Below are positions 58,672 through 64,000 of a stretch of 64,000 nucleotides of DNA, piece after piece. Made by a program: the position numbers and the translations under genes. Positions within the stretch are counted from its first letter, which is position 1; every line of letters begins with the position of its first letter. The notes under the pieces were generated by a model. That model was not told where the DNA came from. It was given only the letters and a program-made list of their open reading frames with translations, and made no database searches. Source of the DNA: Miltoncostaea sp963770865 (GTDB lineage: Bacteria > Actinomycetota > Thermoleophilia > Miltoncostaeales > Miltoncostaeaceae); contig CAVYRD010000009.1 in NCBI GenBank assembly GCA_963770865.1, positions 62,001 to 126,000 on the forward strand, read 5' to 3'.

Positions 58672-59543
58672 CGGGCCCCCCGCGCGAGCGCCCAGACCAC
58701 CGAGGCGGCGATGCGCGCGCGCCCGACGCGCCCCGGCGCCGGGCGGCGCCGCAGGGTGTCGAAGCCCTGGCGCGCGATCGCGTCGCAGACCGCCCGCCCG
58801 CCGGCCGTGAACATCCGCAGGTCGGTCGCGACCGAGCGCGGCACGACGTCGGCCAGGGGCGCCCCGCGGTCGAGCCACGCGCGCGCCCGGCCCACCTCGA
58901 AGGCCACGAGGCCGCGCACCGCGGGCGTGGCGCGCGGCCGACGCAGGTCGTCCTCGCGGACGCCGAAGCGCTCCATGTCCTCCAGCGGCAGGTAGATCCG
59001 CCCGCGCTCGCGCAGGTCGCGGGCGACGTCCTGCCAGAAGTTGGCGAGCTGGAGCCCGATGCACGTCGCGTCGCTCAGCCCCGTGCGCCAGGGGTCGCGG
59101 TAGCCGAGGACGCCGAGCACCATCCGCCCGACCGGCGTGGCCGAGTGCTCGCAGTAGCCGAGCAGGTCGGCGTAGGTGGGCCAGCGGTCGTTCTCCTGGT
59201 CCATCACGTTGGCCCGGATGAGGCGCAGGAACGGCTCGGGCGGCAGGTCGCGGCGCGCGACGGTCGCGGCCAGCGCGCGCAGGCGCGGGTCGCGCGGCTC
59301 GCCGCCGAAGCAGCGCAGCGTGTCCTCGCGCCACTCCTCGAGGCGCTCGAGGCGGCGCGCCGGGTCGCCCTCGTCGCCGAGGTCGTCGGTGGCGCGGCAG
59401 AACGCGTAGACGGCGTACATGTCCACGCGGGCATCGCGGGGCAGGAATCGGAAGACGACCGGGAAGTTCTCGTCGTGGTCCGCGACCGCCCGCGCCACCG
59501 CCACGAGGGCCTCCCGTTCGCGGGTCGCGGCGGCCGACCTCAC
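58668..59543 (-). CDS. hpnC: Hydroxysqualene synthase HpnC
   Basis: 291 residues from GTG 59543, overlapping the squalene-hopene cyclase stop (GTGA). Family marks: DENFPVVFRFLPRD, YAFCRATDDLGDEGD (first aspartate-rich motif DDLGD), IGLQLANFWQDVARDLRERGRIYLP (second, DVARD). It converts presqualene diphosphate to hydroxysqualene, which HpnE reduces to squalene. Confidence 0.94.
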   Translation of the reverse strand: MRSAAATREREALVAVARAVADHDENFPVVFRFLPRDARVDMYAVYAFCRATDDLGDEGDPARRLERLEEWREDTLRCFGGEPRDPRLRALAATVARRDLPPEPFLRLIRANVMDQENDRWPTYADLLGYCEHSATPVGRMVLGVLGYRDPWRTGLSDATCIGLQLANFWQDVARDLRERGRIYLPLEDMERFGVREDDLRRPRATPAVRGLVAFEVGRARAWLDRGAPLADVVPRSVATDLRMFTAGGRAVCDAIARQGFDTLRRRPAPGRVGRARIAASVVWALARGAR

Positions 59544-61447
59544 GGCGCCGCCCCCGCGGAGGCCCGCTCCACCCACCGCCCGAGGGCGGTGACCGGGAAG
59601 GCGTTGCGGTAGAGGTGGTACTTGATCATGAAGTCCGCCGGGAAGCCGGTGCCCGTGAAGTACGGCTCCTCCCACTGGCCGTCGTCCTCCTGGGTGGCGG
59701 CCAGGTACGCAACGCCGCGCCCCACGGCCGGGTGCTCCGGGTCGGCCGCCAGCAGAGCGAGCAGCGCCCACGCGGTCTGCGAAGCCGTGGACGGGCCGCG
59801 GCCGATCCACTCCGGGTCGCGGTAGCTCTCGATGCGCTCTCCCCAGCCGCCGTCCGGGTTCTGCTTCTCCGCCAGCCAGGCCACCGCCCGCCGGGCCGGG
59901 GCGGCGCCCATGTCCTCCCCCGCGGCGGCGAGGGCGGGCAGCACCGCGCCGGTGCCGTAGACGTGGTTGACGCCCCAGCGGCCCCACCACGAGCCGTCCT
60001 CGCGCTGCTCGCGCAGCAGGTAGGCGACGCCGCGGCGCACCGCCGGGTGCGAGGGCGGAAGGCCGCAGTGGACGAGGGCCTCGACGACGTGGGCGGTCAC
60101 GTCCTCGGTCGGCGGGTCGATGACCTCGCCGAAGTCGCAGACCGGCAGCTGGGTCATGACGCGCCGGTCGTTGTCGACGTCGAACGCGCCCCAGCCGCCG
60201 TTGCGGCTCTGCATCGCCAGCAGCCAGTCGACCCCGCGCCGGATGGCGGGGTGCTCGCGCGGCAGCCCGGCGCGCAGCAGGGCCAGCATCACCTCCGCCG
60301 TGTCGTCGGTGTCGGGGTACCAGACGTTCTCGAACTCGAACGACCAGCCGCCGGAACGGCCGCGGCGCGGAACCTCCCACCAGTCACCGAAGCGGTCGAC
60401 CTCCTTGGACAGCAGCCACTCCGCGGCGCGGGCGAGCGCCGGGTGCTCCGCGGGCAGGCCGGCGTCGCCGAGGGCGACCGCGACCAGGGCGGTGTCCCAG
60501 ATCGGCGACAGGCACGCCTGCACCCGCAGCCGGTCGCCGTCCTCCACGCGGAAGGCGCCGTCGAACCCGGCGAGGCCCTTCGCGATCACCGGGTGGTCGA
60601 GCGGATAGCCAAGGGCGTGCAGGGCGATGATCGAGTAGATCCACGGCGGCTGGATGCCGCCCCACGAGCCGTCGGCCTCCTGGCGGTCACAGATCCACCG
60701 CGCGATGCGGGCCTCGGCGCGGGCGCGCGGGCGGCGCAGCGGGCGCCGGTTGTAGGCGCGCGCCAGCGGCATCGCGCGGCGGAACCAGGGCGTCCACGGG
60801 CCCTCGGCCTTGGCCGCGATCGGCGGACCGGCCCCCGGCGCCTCGGGCACGAAGAGCTCGTCGAGGCCCACCGGCTGCGGATGCGTCGGATGGCGCGAGA
60901 GCACCACCATCAGGGCGACGAACGTGCCCCGCGCCCAGCACGCGAAGCGGTACGGCGACAGGGGCGCGCGCGGCGGCAGCAGGATCATCTCGGGCGGCAC
61001 GACCGGCAGGGCCGACCAGGGGTAGCGCCCCTGCACGGCCAGCCAGAGCTTGGTGAAGAAGCGCGAGCGCTCGGCGCCGCCGAGGGCCAGCACCCGGTCG
61101 CGGGCGCGCACCAGGGCCGGGTCGTGGGCCGGGACGCCGGTGAGCCGCAGGGCGTACCACGCCTCGACCGTGGTCGAGAGGTCCGAGGGCCCGTCGTACC
61201 AGAGCGGCCAGCCCCCGTCCTCGAGCTGGCGGGCGCGCAGCTCGTTGCCCAGGCGGCGCAGGTCGTCCTCGCGGGCGATCCGCAGCATGGTGATGAGGAA
61301 GACGTGCTCGGCGACGATGGTCGCGTTCGACTCGAGCTCGCCCCACCACCACCCGCCGGGGTCCTGGTCGGCCACCAGGTGGTCGCGGCCGCGCTCCAGG
61401 GCCGCGCGCGCGGCGGCGAGGAGGTCCGTGGGGGCGCCGACGGCCAT
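59540..61447 (-). CDS. shc: Squalene-hopene cyclase
   Basis: 635 residues from ATG 61447, sharing one base with the hpnA stop (TGATG). Membrane-associated alpha/alpha-barrel triterpene cyclase that converts squalene to hopene/hopanol. The catalytic DTDD lies at residues 379-382, matching the D-x-D-D acid site. Several QW repeats are visible (QDPGGWWWGEL, QNGGWGAFDV, QREDGSWWGRWG, QNPDGGWGE, QEDDGQWEE). Length and repeat number match bacterial Shc. First enzyme of the operon acting on squalene made by HpnC/D/E. Confidence 0.97.
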   Translation of the reverse strand: MAVGAPTDLLAAARAALERGRDHLVADQDPGGWWWGELESNATIVAEHVFLITMLRIAREDDLRRLGNELRARQLEDGGWPLWYDGPSDLSTTVEAWYALRLTGVPAHDPALVRARDRVLALGGAERSRFFTKLWLAVQGRYPWSALPVVPPEMILLPPRAPLSPYRFACWARGTFVALMVVLSRHPTHPQPVGLDELFVPEAPGAGPPIAAKAEGPWTPWFRRAMPLARAYNRRPLRRPRARAEARIARWICDRQEADGSWGGIQPPWIYSIIALHALGYPLDHPVIAKGLAGFDGAFRVEDGDRLRVQACLSPIWDTALVAVALGDAGLPAEHPALARAAEWLLSKEVDRFGDWWEVPRRGRSGGWSFEFENVWYPDTDDTAEVMLALLRAGLPREHPAIRRGVDWLLAMQSRNGGWGAFDVDNDRRVMTQLPVCDFGEVIDPPTEDVTAHVVEALVHCGLPPSHPAVRRGVAYLLREQREDGSWWGRWGVNHVYGTGAVLPALAAAGEDMGAAPARRAVAWLAEKQNPDGGWGERIESYRDPEWIGRGPSTASQTAWALLALLAADPEHPAVGRGVAYLAATQEDDGQWEEPYFTGTGFPADFMIKYHLYRNAFPVTALGRWVERASAGAAP

Positions 61448-62463
61448 CAGGCGGCGGCCCCGGCCGGCGCGGGACGCGCGACGCGGCCCTCGGCGTAGAA
61501 CCACTCAGCCGCGTCGCGCAGCGCCTCGCGCACCGGCGACTGGGGCAGGCGCAGCTCCGACACCGCCCGCGCGGCGGAGTAGTACATGTGCTTGCGCGCC
61601 ATCCGCGCGCCGTCGAGGGGCGCGAGCGGCTCGCGGCGCAGGATCCACCCCTCGACCAGCTCGTCGAGGGCCGCGACGCCGATGGCGGCGGCGTGGGGGA
61701 TGCGCACGCGTGGCGCCCGCAGGCCGGTCTCGCGCGCCAGCGTTCCCAGGATGCCGGCCAGCGTCATGTTCGCGTTGCCGAGGATGTAGCGCCGTCCCGG
61801 CGTCCCGCGCTCGAGCGCGAGGCGGTGGCCCGCGGCCACGTCGCGGACGTCGACGACGTTGAGGCCGGTGTCGACCACCGCCGGCATCCGACCGCGGAGG
61901 AAGTCCAGCACCACACGGCCGGTCGGGGTCGGCCGCCGGTCGCCGGGGCCGACGGGCGCCGACGGGTTCACGATCACCGCCCACTGGCCGGCGCGGACGG
62001 CGTCGGCCACGAGGAACTCGGACGCGACCTTGGAGCGCTTGTACGCGCCGATCACCTGCGCCCGCGGCAGCGGCGTGCCCTCGTCGCCCACGCCGGTCGG
62101 CGGGACGCCGATCGTCGCCACGGAGGAGGTGTGGACCATCTGGGCCCCCGCCGCGGCCGCGGCGGCCAGGACGTTGGCGGTCCCCTGGACGTTGGTGCGC
62201 TCGACCTCACGCGCGGCGCTGCGGCGCAGCGCATAGTGCGCCGCCACGTGGAAGACCGCGTCGCAGCCGCGGGCGGCCGCAGCAACGGCGGCGGCGTCGC
62301 GCAGGTCGCCCTCCACCGGCTCCGCGCCCTCCGGCCAGTGCCCGCCGGCCATGCTCGCGGGCCGCACCAGGGCGCGGACGCTCCAGTCGTGGGCGATCAG
62401 ATCGGCGGCCACATGGTGGCCGATGAACCCCGTCGCGCCGGTGACGAGGGCCGTGCCGGGCAT
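61447..62463 (-). CDS. hpnA: Hopanoid-associated sugar epimerase HpnA
   Basis: 338 residues from ATG 62463. Extended short-chain dehydrogenase: GATGFIGHHVAADL at the start, YKRSKVASE with the catalytic Tyr-x3-Lys, VVDVRDVAAGH later. Typical of HpnA, an NAD-dependent epimerase/dehydratase found in hopanoid clusters; the exact sugar is not established. It starts one base after the hpnG stop codon on the minus strand. A short overlap with shc follows. Confidence 0.92.
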   Translation of the reverse strand: MPGTALVTGATGFIGHHVAADLIAHDWSVRALVRPASMAGGHWPEGAEPVEGDLRDAAAVAAAARGCDAVFHVAAHYALRRSAAREVERTNVQGTANVLAAAAAAGAQMVHTSSVATIGVPPTGVGDEGTPLPRAQVIGAYKRSKVASEFLVADAVRAGQWAVIVNPSAPVGPGDRRPTPTGRVVLDFLRGRMPAVVDTGLNVVDVRDVAAGHRLALERGTPGRRYILGNANMTLAGILGTLARETGLRAPRVRIPHAAAIGVAALDELVEGWILRREPLAPLDGARMARKHMYYSAARAVSELRLPQSPVREALRDAAEWFYAEGRVARPAPAGAAA

Positions 62464-62464
62464 G

Positions 62465-63111
62465 TCAGCGCACCCCGGCCAGCAAGCCCTCGAGGCCGTC
62501 CGCCAGCGCCCGCCCCGCCCGCGCCGACGCGGGGCCGAGGCGCACGAGCCGCGGCAGCTCCCACGGGCGCAGGACGAAGTAGGTCACCCCGCGCCACGGC
62601 CGCAGCGTGTCGGCCCCCGCCGCCATGCGCTCGAAGTCGGGCAGGCGGTGCCGGGTGGTGTCGGTGACCGCGCGCAGCGCCAGGAACGGCACGCCCTCCG
62701 CGGCCGCGGCCCGGGCCAGGGCAGCGCTCTCGAGGTCCACCGCGTCGCCCTCCAGGCGCGCCCGGTCGGCCGGGGCACGGGCGATGCGGACGGCGCTCAC
62801 CAGGACACCCCGGCGCCCGGGCGCGGCGGCGAGCAGCGCCGGGTCGGCTGCGAAGGCCTCGCCGGTCGCCTCGTCGACCACCCGCTCGGCCGCGACCAGT
62901 TCGCCGACGCCGAGCCCTGCGTCGAGCGCCCCGCAGAAGCCGACCGACAGGAGGGCGCGCGGCCGGCCGGCCGCCACCTCGGCGCCCGCCCGGGCCGCGG
63001 CGGCGGCGCCCATCCCGCCGAGGTGGACCCGGACCCCGGGCCGTTCCAGCCGGCGCAGGGCCCGGCGCTCGGCCGGGACGGCGCAGACCAGGGCGAGGAT
63101 GTCCGGGTCAC
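62465..63111 (-). CDS. hpnG: HpnG (adenosylhopane nucleosidase-like), frameshifted near its start
   Basis: Nucleoside-phosphorylase-fold protein that removes adenine from adenosylhopane to give ribosylhopane. The intact frame begins at ATG 63013 (182 residues), but the natural protein starts earlier: GTG 63111, overlapping the hpnH stop (GTGA), followed by DPDILALVCAVPAERRALRRL in the other frame. One base is missing near 63105-63107 in a G/C run. Restored, the protein has about 215 residues, with SVGFCGALDAGLGVGEL and AVDLESAALARA (substrate-binding Glu). All other family features are present. Confidence 0.82.
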
Positions 63112-64000
63112 CCGCGTGCGAGCGCGACCAGGTCCTTCGGGTGGCGAAGGGCCTCGAGGATGGTGGTGGCCTCGTAGCCGCAGTGCATCTTGCAGTTGGC
63201 GCACCGCGGGTCGCGGCCCGTGCCGTAGGCCTCCCAGTCCGTGTCCTCGTAGAGCTCCTTCAGGCTCGACACGTGGGCGTCGGCGAGCAGGTAGCAGGGG
63301 GTCCGCCAGCCCTCGACGGTGTAGGTCGGCATCGACCACGCCGAGCAGCGGTACTCGCGCTTGCCCTGCAGGAACTCGTGGAAGAGCGGGTTGTTGTAGA
63401 AGGGCACCTCCAGGCCGCGGCAGAGGTCGTGGACCTCCGAGTAGAGCGCCTCGGCCTCCTTGGCCGCGAGGAACTGCTCGCGGTCCTCGGTCACCGACTC
63501 GTAGTCGAAGCCCGGCGAGGTGATGCATCCCTCGACGCCCATGTCGCGCAGGAAGGTGAACAGCTCCAGGTACTCCTGCGCCGGGACGCCGCGGAAGATC
63601 GTCGTGTTGGTGCAGACGCGGTAGCCGCGCGCGATGGCCTCGCGCATGTGGGCCGTCGCCTTGTCGAAGACGCCCTCGCGCGCCACGGCCTTGTCGTGGA
63701 CCTCGCGCATGCCGTCGATGTGGACGACGAAGGCGAAGCGGTCGGACGGCGGGATGCGCCCGAAGGCGCGCTCCATCAGCAGGCCGTTGGTGCAGAGGTA
63801 GACGAAGCGCCCCTGCGCCGTGATGCCGTTGACGATCTCGTCGATCTGCGTGTGGATCAGCGGCTCGCCGCCCGGGATGTTGACGATCGGCGCACCGGCC
63901 TCCTCGGCCACCCGCAGGCACTCCTCCACCGAAAGACGCTTGTGGAAGACGTGGTCGTACTCCCGGATGCGCCCGCAGCCCGCGCACGCCAGGTTGCAGA
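63108..64000 (-). CDS. hpnH: Adenosyl-hopene transferase HpnH (radical SAM), N-terminus outside window
   Basis: Radical-SAM enzyme that attaches the 5'-deoxyadenosyl radical to diploptene, the first step of side-chain extension. At the window edge the CxxxCxxC iron-sulfur motif can be read (CNLACAGCGRI); GGEPLIHTQI and the C-terminal cysteine cluster (CANCKMHCGYEATTIL) are intact. The first residues lie outside the window. Its stop codon TGA at 63110-63108 overlaps the GTG of hpnG. First visible gene of an operon of at least seven hopanoid genes. Confidence 0.95.
   Translation of the reverse strand, partial: CNLACAGCGRIREYDHVFHKRLSVEECLRVAEEAGAPIVNIPGGEPLIHTQIDEIVNGITAQGRFVYLCTNGLLMERAFGRIPPSDRFAFVVHIDGMREVHDKAVAREGVFDKATAHMREAIARGYRVCTNTTIFRGVPAQEYLELFTFLRDMGVEGCITSPGFDYESVTEDREQFLAAKEAEALYSEVHDLCRGLEVPFYNNPLFHEFLQGKREYRCSAWSMPTYTVEGWRTPCYLLADAHVSSLKELYEDTDWEAYGTGRDPRCANCKMHCGYEATTILEALRHPKDLVALARG

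Noticed and set aside
1..64000. tRNA, rRNA, CRISPR arrays, insertion sequences, prophage genes
   Set aside because: No convincing cloverleaf, ribosomal RNA, regularly spaced repeat, transposase or integrase was seen by eye on either strand.

Overview
The window is very GC-rich (third codon positions almost all G or C, many GTG starts, GTGA/ATGA overlaps). It looks like chromosomal DNA of an actinobacterium (Actinomycetota). The gene set, with hopanoid synthesis, actinobacterial-type regulators, a long HPF/RafH-like protein and DUF4389, fits a deep-branching class such as Thermoleophilia, but no taxonomic marker is present and this is inference. I saw no rRNA, tRNA, CRISPR array, IS element or prophage.

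Layout. 1-8.1 kb, minus strand: an ATP-binding LuxR/MalT-type regulator (cut by the window edge), SDR, acyl-CoA ligase, SnoaL-like protein, secreted trypsin-like protease, zinc ribbon and DUF4389 membrane protein. 8.4-14.2 kb, plus strand: secreted beta-propeller/NHL proteins (frameshifted), a RodZ-like HTH membrane protein and a GerMN-domain protein. 14.2-18.5 kb: a large LuxR-type regulator divergent from an FAD oxidase. 18.6-28.6 kb, plus strand: an island holding nicotinate phosphoribosyltransferase, nicotinamidase, a Prim-Pol/CHC2/HIRAN fusion, CapA, BON, a CBS remnant, a phosphoribosyltransferase, archease, a RafH-like hibernation factor and RtcB RNA ligase. 28.6-33.6 kb: FadD-like ligase divergent from ftsH-prs. 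33.5-38.7 kb, minus: an acetoin-dehydrogenase-type operon acoX-A-B-C plus a phosphotransferase-fold protein. 39-46.2 kb, minus: small helical protein, transporter remnant, STAS, slipin, cNMP-binding flavoprotein, CPBP protease, Na+/H+ antiporter, DUF2254. 46.4-56.5 kb: PPK2, secreted hydrolase, ABC exporter, USP, TetR, PAP2-like enzyme, NlpC/P60 hydrolase, STAS, F420-type reductase. 56.5-64 kb, minus: a tightly overlapping hopanoid operon hpnH-G-A-F-C-D-E.

How the genes work together. The 18.6-28.6 kb island collects counterparts of genes that belong to the mycobacterial DosR dormancy regulon (pncB2, CapA-like, phosphoribosyltransferase, CBS/Hrp1, archease/RtcB pair, RafH-like), next to PRPP synthase, FtsH, USP and PPK2. 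I read it as a low-energy or low-oxygen survival programme: NAD salvage and PRPP supply, ribosome hibernation and RNA repair. The hopanoid operon (squalene from HpnC/D/E, cyclised by HpnF, extended by HpnH/HpnG) would reinforce the membrane.

Sequence quality caveat. At least eight genes carry single-base frameshifts, mostly in G/C runs, and one 850-base stretch (about 49368-50221) of an ABC permease carries well over a dozen single-base insertions. Removing them restores the protein, so these are more likely assembly errors than decay. Genes affected are marked.
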